A stretch of DNA of 64,000 nucleotides from NCBI RefSeq assembly GCF_006715025.1, contig NZ_VFMK01000001.1, forward strand, positions 3,968,001 to 4,032,000, in the 5' to 3' direction. Position numbers and translations under genes: made by a program. This DNA is from Serratia fonticola. GTDB taxonomy: Bacteria > Pseudomonadota > Gammaproteobacteria > Enterobacterales > Enterobacteriaceae. The notes below the pieces were generated by a model that made no database searches, had not been told where the DNA came from, and was given only the letters and a program-made list of their open reading frames with translations. This document shows positions 35,827 through 44,827 of the stretch, one piece after another; the stretch's first letter is position 1; each line of letters starts with the position of its first letter.

Positions 35827-35842
35827 AAGAAAACGTTTACAT
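35827..35842 (-). promoter_or_regulatory. GalS/GalR operator upstream of galS
   Basis: The core G-A-A-A-A-C-G-T-T-T-A-C-A matches the Gal operator centre; three outer positions deviate. It supports autoregulation. Confidence 0.65.
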
Positions 35843-35871
35843 ACATTTTATTAACCTACCAGCATCAGATC

Positions 35872-37053
35872 TCATTTTGTCGCCTGACGTAGGCTTTCAT
35901 CAGCAGCAAGTGCCGTCAACCTGCGCCATAACCACTCCATCGGCCCCTGAGCGAAGTAACGAAGCCATAAATTGGAAACCAGCAGATTAACCAGCCAGAC
36001 CAGAGGCACGATTGCCAGAAGTTGCAGGCGATCGAGTTGCTGATACAGCCCAAAGCGATAAAACAACGTCGTGCAAATCAGGGTCTGCAACAGGTAATTG
36101 CTTAACGCCATGCGCCCAACCTGGGTCAACCAGTGGCTGATACGCAGGCGCGAGAGCGTTGGCCAGAAACCATAAACCAGGGCCAGATAGCCTATTGCCT
36201 GTAACGGAGAACCTAACTCACGCGGTACCTGCAGCAGAAAACCACTCCAGCGGTAATCCCAATTCAGCCGCCACTGCAGCATCACCCCTGGCAACTGGAT
36301 CAGTAATGAAAGCGGTATCAGCCAGGCGGCCTGACGCAAATAGTGGGAAGGTGGATATCTATTACGCAGCCACCCGCTGCGCATCATGCCCGCCCCAAAC
36401 AGCATCAACCCAGCCAGTTGCCAACCATATTGCGCCCCAATCGCCAGCAGGCTGGAGGAGAGCAGATCCAGTCTGCTACGCCAGGCTTCAAAGCCCCCCT
36501 GCAGCTTCCAGAATTTTTCATACTGTAATTCTGCCACGCCAGGCAGCCAGAAACTCCCAGGCTCCCCCTGAGACATAAAGCCCAGTAGTAACAACACCGC
36601 GATACCTATCAGATACAGCACCGCACCGGTTTTCAGTAACGTATAGGTATTTTGCGCATCACGGATCATGCGCCAACACACCAGGCCGATCAGCCCATAG
36701 GCCAGCAGGATATCGCCATCCCACATAAAGATGGCATGCCCCAGCCCAAACAGCACCAACCACGATAGCCGGGCGCGAACCCAGCTTTTACCCCGCCGCA
36801 GCAATAACTGCAAACCGGCACCGAACAATAAGGCGAACATCGCCAGGAACTTGACCTGAGCTAACAGATCCAATATCGCCCAGGTCCAGGCATCACGCTC
36901 AGAAGGGGTTCCAAGGTAGGCAGGGTTGAGATAAGCGGCTTTCGGCAAGCCAAAGGCACTGATATTCAGCAACAGGATGCCGAGAATGGCAATACCGCGT
37001 ACACAGTCCAGCGTGGCAATACGCGGTAGCGGTGCCGTTTCAGAAGGGTTCAT
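35872..37053 (-). CDS. yeiB: YeiB, DUF418 family membrane protein
   Basis: 393 aa. D-C-V-R-G-I-A-I-L-G-I-L-L-L-N near residue 16 is the DUF418/heparan-alpha-glucosaminide N-acetyltransferase-like opening. About ten membrane segments follow, and the C-terminal DUF418 part has V-G-R-M-A-L-S-N-Y-L-L-Q-T and F-A-Q-G-P-M-E-W-L-W-R. Function is not known in E. coli. It lies between galS and (in E. coli) folE; here folE is displaced by 5 kb by the lhgO-TRAP operon. Confidence 0.92.
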   Translation of the reverse strand: MNPSETAPLPRIATLDCVRGIAILGILLLNISAFGLPKAAYLNPAYLGTPSERDAWTWAILDLLAQVKFLAMFALLFGAGLQLLLRRGKSWVRARLSWLVLFGLGHAIFMWDGDILLAYGLIGLVCWRMIRDAQNTYTLLKTGAVLYLIGIAVLLLLGFMSQGEPGSFWLPGVAELQYEKFWKLQGGFEAWRSRLDLLSSSLLAIGAQYGWQLAGLMLFGAGMMRSGWLRNRYPPSHYLRQAAWLIPLSLLIQLPGVMLQWRLNWDYRWSGFLLQVPRELGSPLQAIGYLALVYGFWPTLSRLRISHWLTQVGRMALSNYLLQTLICTTLFYRFGLYQQLDRLQLLAIVPLVWLVNLLVSNLWLRYFAQGPMEWLWRRLTALAADESLRQATK

Positions 37054-37123
37054 GTTATACCGCTGTCATCCAATCAATAAAAAGGTGCCTGCTGGCTGCA
37101 ACTGCCCACCCAGGCTAACCTAC

Positions 37124-37145
37124 CCCCTCTTCAGCAGAAGAGGGG
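37124..37145. terminator. Hairpin between lhgO and yeiB
   Basis: A perfect 9-bp stem C-C-C-C-T-C-T-T-C / G-A-A-G-A-G-G-G-G with a 4-nt loop, 62 bp past the lhgO stop. No U-run. It resembles the caps of the tandem arrays in composition. Confidence 0.5.
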
Positions 37146-37207
37146 CATTACATTAAGCATTAATAATAACGTATATGCCATCCTTTAACCGATGGCGCAG
37201 AGAGAAA

Positions 37208-38398
37208 TTACAGGTGGGAAAGGTGCTGACGCACAATTTCACGGCCAATCTCCAGGGAGGCTGTCGCAGCAGGAGAAGGCGCATTGCAGACATGCAAAGA
37301 ACGGCGACCGGTAACAAAATGGAAGTCATCCACCAGCTTACCGTCTGCAGTGAGCGCCTGCGCTCGGACACCCGCAGGACCAGGTTGAATATCTTCCATC
37401 TTCAATGCTGGGATCAGCTGGCGGGCATTTTCAGTGAAACGCCGACGCGATAACGACCGACGGACTTCTGCCAGCCCCTCCCCCATATATTGACCGGCAA
37501 TCTTCCAAAAACCGCGATAACTCAGCACATCGCTCAGATCACGCAGGCTGAAATCACACTTCTTGTAGCCTTCACGTTTGAATGCCAGCACCGCATTGGG
37601 TCCAACATCCCGCTTACCATTGTACATTCGGGTAAAATGCACGCCGAGGAAAGGGAAATCCGGATTCGGCACCGGATAGATCAGGTGATTGACCAGGTAA
37701 TTTTTCTCACCGTTCAGCACATAGTATTCACCGCGGAAAGGCACAATCTTCATCCCCGTATCGTAACCTGCGAGTTTGGCAATGCGGTCACTGAACAATC
37801 CCGCACAGTTGACCAGCCATTTACCTTGGTAGTGCTGATCCCGAGTGTGTACTTCTACACCTGCCGTATTCTCCTTAATGCCTTCAACCCGTTGCCTGAA
37901 GTGAATATCCCCGCCACACAGCTGAATGTTTTCCGCCAACTTTGCCGCAACCTCTGCGTAATTCACAATACCGGCATCAGGGACCAGCAAAGCCTCCAAT
38001 CCGTTAACATGGGGTTCCCGCGCTTGTAATTCACCGGGGGATAAACGGCTTACCGCCAAACCATTCTCAAGACCACGCCGGTAGATATTCTCTAACAGCG
38101 CCAATTCCTTTAACTGCGTTGCGACAATCACTTTCCCACATTGGTCGTGGTACAGGCCATATTGGCGACAAAACGCAAACATACTTTCGTTACCCCGTTT
38201 TGCCAGCCTGGCCTTCAGGCTACCGGGCTGATAATAAATACCAGAATGCACCACATTACTGTTATGGCCACTCTGGTGCGCCGCCGGACCGGACTCTTTA
38301 TCCAGGATCAACAGTTTCAACAGCGGGTTATTCTCCTGAAGCGCATTAGCCACCCCCAGCCCCACCAACCCGCTGCCAATAATTATGACGTCATACAT
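37208..38398 (-). CDS. lhgO: LhgO-type L-2-hydroxyglutarate oxidase
   Basis: 396 aa FAD-dependent oxidoreductase of the DAO superfamily; E. coli LhgO is about 422. The Rossmann motif I-I-G-S-G-L-V-G-L-G is at residues 6-15, followed by S-G-H-N-S-N-V-V-H-S-G-I-Y-Y, diagnostic of the family. V-N-C-A-G-L-F-S-D-R-I-A and V-P-F-R-G-E-Y-Y are further matches, and Y-P-V-P-N-P lies in the substrate region. E. coli LhgO oxidises L-2-hydroxyglutarate to 2-oxoglutarate, passing electrons to the quinone pool. Here the gene sits 2 bp after a GntR gene and ends a four-gene operon with a TAXI-TRAP transporter. A related 2-hydroxyacid substrate cannot be excluded. Confidence 0.87.
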   Translation of the reverse strand: MYDVIIIGSGLVGLGVANALQENNPLLKLLILDKESGPAAHQSGHNSNVVHSGIYYQPGSLKARLAKRGNESMFAFCRQYGLYHDQCGKVIVATQLKELALLENIYRRGLENGLAVSRLSPGELQAREPHVNGLEALLVPDAGIVNYAEVAAKLAENIQLCGGDIHFRQRVEGIKENTAGVEVHTRDQHYQGKWLVNCAGLFSDRIAKLAGYDTGMKIVPFRGEYYVLNGEKNYLVNHLIYPVPNPDFPFLGVHFTRMYNGKRDVGPNAVLAFKREGYKKCDFSLRDLSDVLSYRGFWKIAGQYMGEGLAEVRRSLSRRRFTENARQLIPALKMEDIQPGPAGVRAQALTADGKLVDDFHFVTGRRSLHVCNAPSPAATASLEIGREIVRQHLSHL

Positions 38399-38400
38399 GG

Positions 38401-39117
38401 TTATGCATTTCCTTCTTCTTTCAACCTGCGTAACTTGCCACGCACATTGCTCAAGTGATTTTGCATACTGCTGGCCGCCGCCAGCGGATCGCCTGCCTTA
38501 ATCGCCAACCAGACCCGCTCATGCTCATCAATCACCCGCTGACGCTCGGCATCTCGCCCCCGGTTTTTGCTCAATGAATACACCAGCACCCCAAGATACA
38601 ACTCGTGCATATTGTCGAGGATTTGCACAAAAAAGGGATTCTGTGAGGCCAGCATGATTGCACGATGGAACAGATAATCCTGCTGATGACCAATCAGCCC
38701 TTCATTGAGCGTGCTATGGCGGAAAGCGTTAAAGGCCTGTTCTATATTGCGTAGATCATCTTCTGTACGACGTTCTGCCGCCAGGCGTGCCGCTTGCTGT
38801 TCAATCACTTCGCGCATTTCAAGCAAGGCTTCCACTTCGTGAGTATTGGCAATCTCCATCACCAAGGGTTCATATTTGCTGATCAGTGAATGCTGCTCAA
38901 CGCGATGGCCGCCCCCCTGACGGGAAGAAATGATGCCGCTGACTTCAAGAATGCCCAGCGCCTCCCGGACAGGAACCCGGCTGACACCAAATGCGGTGGC
39001 CAACTCATTTTCCGACGGCAGTTTTTCCCCTATCGGGAAAGTGCCGTCATGAATGCCGTCCTTGAGCTGTGCCAATACCTGATGCGATGCCTTCTGTCGG
39101 GTGACTTTATTGATCAT
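38401..39117 (-). CDS. GntR/FadR-family regulator (FCD domain)
   Basis: 238 aa. The winged helix (residues 10-75) has the GntR signature L-P-S-E-N-E-L-A-T-A-F-G-V-S-R-V-P-V-R-E-A. The C-terminal all-helical FCD domain (about 95-225) keeps likely metal ligands in F-H-R-A, D-E-H-E-R-V and N-H-L-S-N. Such regulators bind a carboxylic acid and release a short palindromic operator. It overlaps the TRAP permease by 4 bp and precedes lhgO by 2 bp, so it most likely controls its own operon; T-T-G-T-A-T-A-C-A-A upstream of the first gene is a good operator candidate. Confidence 0.9.
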   Translation of the reverse strand: MINKVTRQKASHQVLAQLKDGIHDGTFPIGEKLPSENELATAFGVSRVPVREALGILEVSGIISSRQGGGHRVEQHSLISKYEPLVMEIANTHEVEALLEMREVIEQQAARLAAERRTEDDLRNIEQAFNAFRHSTLNEGLIGHQQDYLFHRAIMLASQNPFFVQILDNMHELYLGVLVYSLSKNRGRDAERQRVIDEHERVWLAIKAGDPLAAASSMQNHLSNVRGKLRRLKEEGNA

Positions 39118-41069
39118 ATTGACGCTCCTGGAACGACAGCCCGTTGCCTGAAACGCAGAAGGTGGATCACCCCGGCGGTGATGATCAGCGCCATGCCGCC
39201 AAGATCGGTCATCAAACCGGGTTTAATCAGCAAAATAGCGGCGGTAGTGAACAGGATCCGCTCCAGCCAATGGGTTTTCATCAACCAGAAATTGGCACTG
39301 GCGATAGAGAGCGCATAAATACCCACCAGCGCCGTAATCACCATATGGAGCACCGACAAGACATTCAGATCGTCCCCTTGCATCAGCAGCATCGGGTTGT
39401 AAACCAGAATGAAGGGAATGATAAAACCAGGTAGCGCCAACCGGACGGCATCCCATGAGGTTTGCATCGGATCCGCACGGGCAATGCTGGCCGCGGTGTA
39501 GCTGGCCAGCGCTACCGGCGGCGTAATGTTTGACAAAGCGCCAAACCAGAAAACAAAGAAATGCGCCGCCAATGGCAAGACACCGGCTTTGATTAATATC
39601 GGCGATACCGTCACCGCCACCACGATATACAACGCCGTGGAAGGAAGCCCCATACTCAATACGATGCACACCAACATGACGACCAGCAGGATCATCCACA
39701 GCGTATTATTGGTCATTGAAACAATATTGAAGGCCAGGGTGGAACCTATGCCGGTCATGGTCACCACGCAGATAATCACCCCGATCGCCGCACAGGCAAT
39801 CGTCACCTGAATGGAACCTCTGGCGGCTTCGTTCAGTGCATCGGCAATTTTCCTTGGCGTCATGCGTACGGAAGTATCCGGGGTGATCCAACTGGCGACA
39901 ATAATGGCAATAATGCCCAGAAAGCCCGCATATATCGGTGTTTTGCCCATCAACAAAGTGCCAATCACGATAAACAGCGGTAACAGCAATAAACCGCGCG
40001 CCTTCAATACCGCTTTGACCTGGGGAATATTCTCTTTACTGATGCCTTTCAAGCCTTGCTTCTTGGCCTCCAGATCGATGGCCATGATCAGCGCTGCGTA
40101 ATACAACAGCGCGGGTACGATGGCCGCGATAACGATGGTGGTATAAGAAATCCCCAGGAAGCCGGCCATAATAAACGCGGCTGCCCCCATGATCGGTGGC
40201 ATGATCATGCCGCCGGTAGAGGCGGTCGCCTCAACGGCACCGGCAAAGCGGGCAGAAAGACCGATGCTTTTCATCAGCGGGATGGTAAAGGTGCCGGTGG
40301 TCGCCACGTTCGCCACTGCGCTACCGCTGAGCGAACCGGTCAGCGCAGACGAGATCACGGCGACTTGCGCCGGGCCCCCGCGACGGCGCCCCGCCAGGGC
40401 CAGAGCCAAATCGTTAAATAGCTGTGTCGCGCCACTGACGCTGAGAAACGCCCCGAACAGAATAAATACCGCAATCGCGGTTGAGGCCGTTGACAGGGTA
40501 ATACCGAAGATCCCTTCACTGGTCATAAACAGCCGGTACAGCAACCGCTCGATCGAAAAACCGCTATGCCCGAAAATCCCCATAAAATACTGGCCAAACA
40601 GAGCATAGATAATAGCAAAGGTGGCCAGGCTGGGAATAAACAAGCCAGTGGTTCGACGGGCAGCCTCAAACAGTACGCCTATCCCCACCACCGCCATGAT
40701 GTAATCGGTGGTATTGGGCAGGCTCTTGCGCACCACATGTAAGTCCAGATAGTTAAAATAGAAATATCCATAACTGATTAAGGTCAGCAGGATAAACAGA
40801 TAGTCCCAGGCGTTAAATCGCCCCGTGGCGTGCTTCTTGGAAAAGGGAAACAGAATGAATCCCAGAATAAGGATGCCACTGAGAAAAGTGGTATTACGAT
40901 AAAACTCCTGGGTATTCGCCAACGCATTGGCATAGATGGCATACAGGGAAATAGCAATAGCCAGGCACGTGGCAAACTGGGCATAGCGCCCAATTAAAGG
41001 ACGGCTACCTGCGCCGGCCTCTTTATCCAGATCGCCATTAGATTGGGGTACTGAGGATATCGGGTTCAT
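39114..41069 (-). CDS. TRAP transporter fused 4TM/12TM permease (TAXI type)
   Basis: 651 aa with about eighteen membrane segments: a DctQ-like small part fused to a DctM-like large part, as usual in the TAXI branch. Diagnostic stretches are G-S-L-S-G-S-A-V-A-N-V-A-T-T-G, A-S-T-G-G-M-I-M-P-P-I-M-G-A-A-A-F and M-G-L-P-S-T-A-L-Y, where the two P-P/G-x-P re-entrant loops of DctM proteins lie. It imports organic acids with sodium using a binding protein, encoded directly upstream with a 4-bp overlap. No ATPase is needed. Confidence 0.92.
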   Translation of the reverse strand: MNPISSVPQSNGDLDKEAGAGSRPLIGRYAQFATCLAIAISLYAIYANALANTQEFYRNTTFLSGILILGFILFPFSKKHATGRFNAWDYLFILLTLISYGYFYFNYLDLHVVRKSLPNTTDYIMAVVGIGVLFEAARRTTGLFIPSLATFAIIYALFGQYFMGIFGHSGFSIERLLYRLFMTSEGIFGITLSTASTAIAVFILFGAFLSVSGATQLFNDLALALAGRRRGGPAQVAVISSALTGSLSGSAVANVATTGTFTIPLMKSIGLSARFAGAVEATASTGGMIMPPIMGAAAFIMAGFLGISYTTIVIAAIVPALLYYAALIMAIDLEAKKQGLKGISKENIPQVKAVLKARGLLLLPLFIVIGTLLMGKTPIYAGFLGIIAIIVASWITPDTSVRMTPRKIADALNEAARGSIQVTIACAAIGVIICVVTMTGIGSTLAFNIVSMTNNTLWMILLVVMLVCIVLSMGLPSTALYIVVAVTVSPILIKAGVLPLAAHFFVFWFGALSNITPPVALASYTAASIARADPMQTSWDAVRLALPGFIIPFILVYNPMLLMQGDDLNVLSVLHMVITALVGIYALSIASANFWLMKTHWLERILFTTAAILLIKPGLMTDLGGMALIITAGVIHLLRFRQRAVVPGASI

Positions 41070-42106
41070 AGCGCCTCCGTAGCGCTAGCTATCTGCGCTT
41101 CTGGTGGGATCAGGTAATCGGGCACGTCTACCCCGACTTCGCGATAATATTTGTAAGCCCCCAGGTGCAGGGGAACAGACACCCCTTTCAGGGCATTCTC
41201 CAGTGAGATGTATTTGGCCGCGCTGTGTACCTGATGAACTTCCGGCAGGTTTTCAAACATCGCTTTGGTCAGGTCATAGACAATTTTTTCATCAATGGGG
41301 CTGATAGTGACCAGAATATTGGGCTGCGCAATAGTCGCCACGGCCTGAGTCTGGCGTGGATAGGTATCAGGCTCGATAACAAAGCGGAACCAGGAGTTGG
41401 CGATGGCGTTGATACTGGCCATCTGTTCGTCAGTGACATCCAGAATTCGTGAGGGAACCCCGCTGGCATACATATCGGTTACCGCCGCGGCGGGTACACC
41501 AGCAGGCAATGCTCCGCCGTCAAGACGGCCATCACGCATCGCTGACACGGTGTCGCCATACCCCAGATACTCCGGTGAGATGGTCTTTTTGCTCAGATTA
41601 ACGCCCTGCAGAATGATCAGCGTCGACTGTTCTGTACCACTGGCCTGCGGCCCGACCGAAAAACGGGTTCCGGCAATGTCGTTCAGCGTGCCGTCTTTGA
41701 CCTTATCTTCCAGCATCACAAAGTGTTCGACATTGGGCCACAACATTGAGATGGATCGCAGTTCTCCATAGGCACGGCCTTCAAAGTTACGCACCCCTTG
41801 ATAGGCCTCCACCGCCAGTAAACTCTGTAAAATCGCGAGCTGTGCTTCGTCCTTTTGCAGCAGATCGATATTTTCGATCGACCCCGCAGAAGATTGCCCA
41901 GTAACCTGGATGCCATCCTGTTTGAGTTGGATGCTCCAGACATTGGCCAGGCCAACCCCCATCGGGTAGTAGGTTCCCCCGGTTGAGGCGGTAGCCACCG
42001 ACAGAAACGTCTTGTTTTCATTCTCTATCTTGCCAGCGATCGCCAGAGTAGCCACAGCAATAGCCGCAGAGGCGATCAGCAATATTTTAATTTTTCTATT
42101 TTTCAT
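41066..42106 (-). CDS. TAXI-family TRAP solute-binding protein
   Basis: 346 aa from the ATG at 42106, which starts directly at the K-N-R-K-I-K membrane anchor or signal peptide. The frame extends to a GTG at 42181, but that version would bury a perfect palindrome (42154-42163) inside coding sequence and add 25 residues before the signal. The mature domain has the TAXI signature S-T-G-G-T-Y-Y-P-M-G (about 58-67) and S-V-G-P-Q-A-S-G-T. TAXI proteins are known to bind glutamate- or 2-oxoglutarate-like acids in some cases. Combined with lhgO, 2-hydroxyglutarate or a similar 2-hydroxyacid is a reasonable ligand (inference). Confidence 0.88.
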   Translation of the reverse strand: MKNRKIKILLIASAAIAVATLAIAGKIENENKTFLSVATASTGGTYYPMGVGLANVWSIQLKQDGIQVTGQSSAGSIENIDLLQKDEAQLAILQSLLAVEAYQGVRNFEGRAYGELRSISMLWPNVEHFVMLEDKVKDGTLNDIAGTRFSVGPQASGTEQSTLIILQGVNLSKKTISPEYLGYGDTVSAMRDGRLDGGALPAGVPAAAVTDMYASGVPSRILDVTDEQMASINAIANSWFRFVIEPDTYPRQTQAVATIAQPNILVTISPIDEKIVYDLTKAMFENLPEVHQVHSAAKYISLENALKGVSVPLHLGAYKYYREVGVDVPDYLIPPEAQIASATEAL

Positions 42107-42153
42107 TGAATTCACCAGATGATTTGAAACAAATAGAAAACATTTGCGCAAAC

Positions 42154-42163
42154 TTGTATACAA
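42154..42163. promoter_or_regulatory. Candidate operator of the TRAP-GntR-lhgO operon
   Basis: T-T-G-T-A-T-A-C-A-A is a perfect 10-bp palindrome, 48 bp upstream of the chosen start, with a looser T-T-G-C / G-C-A-A pair outside it. FCD-type GntR repressors often bind sites of this form (T-N-G-T-N-N-N-A-C-N-A or T-T-G-T-A-T-A-C-A-A). Confidence 0.6.
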
Positions 42164-42414
42164 CATTGCAACTTTATTCACCTATTCTGCATTGCTGTAT
42201 TTGTGATCTTGGTGAGCAAAAAACGAACGAATTAGTGGCGGGAATGTGACGTCGATAGAAGATTGGAAACAGAGAAAAACAGAATGAGGGTAAAGAGAAG
42301 GTTTTACAGGCAACCCCCTCTCAACAGAGCTCTCTCTTATGCATAAAACTTGCGTCTATATCGGCGAGATATCGTGGGAATGGCGTAAGGAAAAAGCCGC
42401 TGTATGAAACGAGC

Positions 42415-42515
42415 GTGAACGGCAATTGCAGGGCTCAAGACGCGTTTAACGTCAACACCCGGCGCCGCAATTACCGGGCCCGTTCTACATAAGTATGGAT
42501 AAACGCACGACAACA
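42415..42515. repeat. Dispersed intergenic repeat, copy 2
   Basis: Second copy of the element at 30054-30164; the centre differs by an insertion or deletion of several bases. Together with 42182-42414, where I see nothing else beyond the promoter region of the TRAP operon, it fills the gap to folE. Confidence 0.6.
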
Positions 42516-42534
42516 CTCTCTTTTGAACTATGCC

Positions 42535-43197
42535 TTATGAGTGATGGCGCACCGCACGCAGGAATTCCTGGCGTGTATTCTGGCTGGACTTGAACAGCCC
42601 CCCCAGAGAGGTCGTGGTGGTCGCGCTGGTCGCATCACGGATGCCACGCGCTTTAACACAATAATGGACCGCATCGATCGACACTGCCACATTATTGGTG
42701 CCCAGCAAGGTCTGCAGTGCCACCAGGATCTGCTGAGTCAATCGCTCCTGCACCTGTGGACGCTGCGCAAAGAACTGCACGATACGGTTGATTTTCGACA
42801 GTCCAATCACCGAATCTTTAGGAATATAGGCTACCGTCGCTTTGCCATCAATGGTGACAAAATGGTGTTCGCAGGTACTGGTCAGCGTAATGTCACGCAC
42901 CGTGACCATTTCGTCCACCTTCATCTTGTTCTCGATAACGGTGATCTTGGGGAAATTGGCGTAATCCAGACCGGAGAAAATTTCATCGACATACATTTTC
43001 GCAATACGGTGTGGCGTTTCGGCCAGACTGTCATCCGATAAATCCAGATTCAACAGTTGCATGATTTCCGTCATGTGCTCTTTGATACGGCGCTTACGCG
43101 TTTCACGATCCAACATTTCCCCACGCAAAGGGGTTTCCAGGCCACGCGCTTCAAGCGCCGCGTGAACCAGTGCAGCTTCATTACTTAACGATGTCAT
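42535..43197 (-). CDS. folE: GTP cyclohydrolase I
   Basis: 220 aa, GTP cyclohydrolase type I. It makes 7,8-dihydroneopterin triphosphate from GTP, the first step to folate. Zinc ligands Cys109, His112 (in S-T-C-E-H-H-F) and Cys180 (in V-H-Y-C-V-K-A-R-G) are in place. T-P-H-R-I-A-K-M-Y is also typical. In E. coli it sits between yeiB and yeiG; here it is separated from both. The transcript is probably monocistronic, with an ERIC-like element upstream. Confidence 0.97.
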   Translation of the reverse strand: MTSLSNEAALVHAALEARGLETPLRGEMLDRETRKRRIKEHMTEIMQLLNLDLSDDSLAETPHRIAKMYVDEIFSGLDYANFPKITVIENKMKVDEMVTVRDITLTSTCEHHFVTIDGKATVAYIPKDSVIGLSKINRIVQFFAQRPQVQERLTQQILVALQTLLGTNNVAVSIDAVHYCVKARGIRDATSATTTTSLGGLFKSSQNTRQEFLRAVRHHS

Positions 43198-43231
43198 GGG
43201 GATAGCTCTCCAGCAGGCGGCTCCAACAATC

Positions 43232-43406
43232 TACCCGTCGTCTTTCAAATCGCAGCGTGGCGTAAACTCGGATCACTTAACCGCTGTCAACGCCAAGGGA
43301 GGAACAAGCTGAGTGCCTGGCTATCACTTGAAACCCCTTGGGGAGACAAGTTATCGCCAGATAGAGAACATCTCAGAGAAAACGCTGTAACTTGAAAGAC
43401 GACGGG
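43232..43406. repeat. ERIC-like element with enlarged centre (175 bp)
   Basis: The ends T-A-C-C-C-G-T-C-G-T-C-T-T-T-C-A-A and T-T-G-A-A-A-G-A-C-G-A-C-G-G-G are inverted repeats of the ERIC-end type seen at 16823-16947, and the left part has the core-like T-C-G-G-A-T-C-A-C-T-T-A. It is about 50 bp longer than a standard ERIC, so an internal insertion is likely. The remainder of the folE-MFS gap (43407-43564) shows nothing I recognise. Confidence 0.6.
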
Positions 43407-43564
43407 ACGATAACGTGAACCCGATCACGATCAATATTTTCCATCACTCTAGATGAGAGCGAGCCGTTTATCCAGTGATTGTGTTTCATCCTTGCATGAA
43501 AAATCCGCATCCCCCCCAAAGCAGGCCCGCTGCGGCTATTCCCTTTTTTTTGTGCGGAATTTAA

Positions 43565-44722
43565 TCAGGACAACGTTAGCTTACGGGCCGCGGCACGCGC
43601 GGGAGTATTGACCACTAACAAGCCAGCAATCACCAGCCCGACAGCCGCCACGTATAAGGCAGGTTCAAGACCGTGGGTCAGCGTGGTAGAAAGTGCAGAA
43701 AGCATCGGGCCCACCAGTTGGCCAATGGCATAACCGGTGGTCAGCAACCCGGCCATGTAGCGGGCGTGACGGGGGGCCAGCTCGCGGCCATGCTGAATCG
43801 AAAGCTGCACCACGCTGAGGAATCCCCCGCCGGTAAACAGTGCCCCCAGCGCCAGACCGACGACGCCTGGCACCAGTTCGGCGCTCAGTACGCCCAATGC
43901 CTGAACCCACAGAGTAATGGCTAAACGGGTTTGAGTGGTCAGTTTATGGCGGGTCAGAATACCGATAATAATCCCCAGCACGGCCGCGCCACCAAAGATC
44001 GGCCAGACAAATTGGGCGAACAGGCTGTCGGGAAAACGCGCCGTTGCCATCTGCGAAAGAAACGTTGCGGGCAGGATATAACCAAAACCAGCCAGGCTGT
44101 AGCTCCACACCAGGCGTTTCAGCGCCGGGGTCAGCACCAAGGGTTCAGGGGCCACATCGGGACGATGCAACTCTCCCGTCCGGGGCAGATTGATGCTGAT
44201 CGCCCCAATCAACACCAAGGCCAGCACGCCATAGACCAGCCAGGCCTGCGCCGCGCTTAGCGCCAGGCTATGGATTGCCACCGCCAGCATGCCACTGATA
44301 AAAATCCCGGCACCAGGCCCGGCGAATACGGCGGCACTTAACGCCGGGCGGCCATAATGCGCCAAGCGTTCGTTGGTCCAGGCGGCGACCAGTACCATCG
44401 ACCAACCGCTGGCCCAGCCTATCGCAAATCGCACCGCACCGTGCCACCCTTCCCCCGCCACCACCGCAGACAATAAAGTCAGCGCTACCGCACCCCACAC
44501 GCCGAGCCATAAGCGGCACTCCACATGGCGATTGGCGCGCATCGCGTCATAGGCACCGCACAGATATCCCAGATAGTTCAGCGCCGCCACCAGCCCAGCG
44601 CCCGTAAGACTGAACTGGTGTTCTGCTATCATCAAAGGCACCTGCGGGGTAAAGGCAAAGCGGCCGATGCCCATCGCCACAATCAAAGCAATAAAGCCGC
44701 TCAACGCAATTCTTAACGCCAT
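43565..44722 (-). CDS. YbfB/YjiJ-family MFS transporter
   Basis: 385 aa with twelve membrane segments. The N-terminal M-G-I-G-R-F-A-F-T-P-Q-V-P-L-M is the hallmark of the YbfB/YjiJ family, with N-Y-L-G-Y-L-C-G-A in segment 2 and the C-terminal G-Y-A-I-G-Q-L-V-G-P. Substrates of this family are mostly unknown. It is divergent from the LysR gene at 44828 across 105 bp, which suggests that regulator controls it. Confidence 0.87.
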   Translation of the reverse strand: MALRIALSGFIALIVAMGIGRFAFTPQVPLMIAEHQFSLTGAGLVAALNYLGYLCGAYDAMRANRHVECRLWLGVWGAVALTLLSAVVAGEGWHGAVRFAIGWASGWSMVLVAAWTNERLAHYGRPALSAAVFAGPGAGIFISGMLAVAIHSLALSAAQAWLVYGVLALVLIGAISINLPRTGELHRPDVAPEPLVLTPALKRLVWSYSLAGFGYILPATFLSQMATARFPDSLFAQFVWPIFGGAAVLGIIIGILTRHKLTTQTRLAITLWVQALGVLSAELVPGVVGLALGALFTGGGFLSVVQLSIQHGRELAPRHARYMAGLLTTGYAIGQLVGPMLSALSTTLTHGLEPALYVAAVGLVIAGLLVVNTPARAAARKLTLS

Positions 44723-44827
44723 AGGTATATCCAGCCTGTTAAAAGAAAGTTGCGACTATCATGCCGCAGTATTAAACTCACAAAAACTGAATAATACTTA
44801 TCAAGTTAATCACAAAAAGAGAAGATT

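Noticed and set aside
42107..42181. N-terminal extension of the TAXI binding protein from a GTG
   Set aside because: It would precede the signal peptide by 25 residues and cover a perfect operator-like palindrome.
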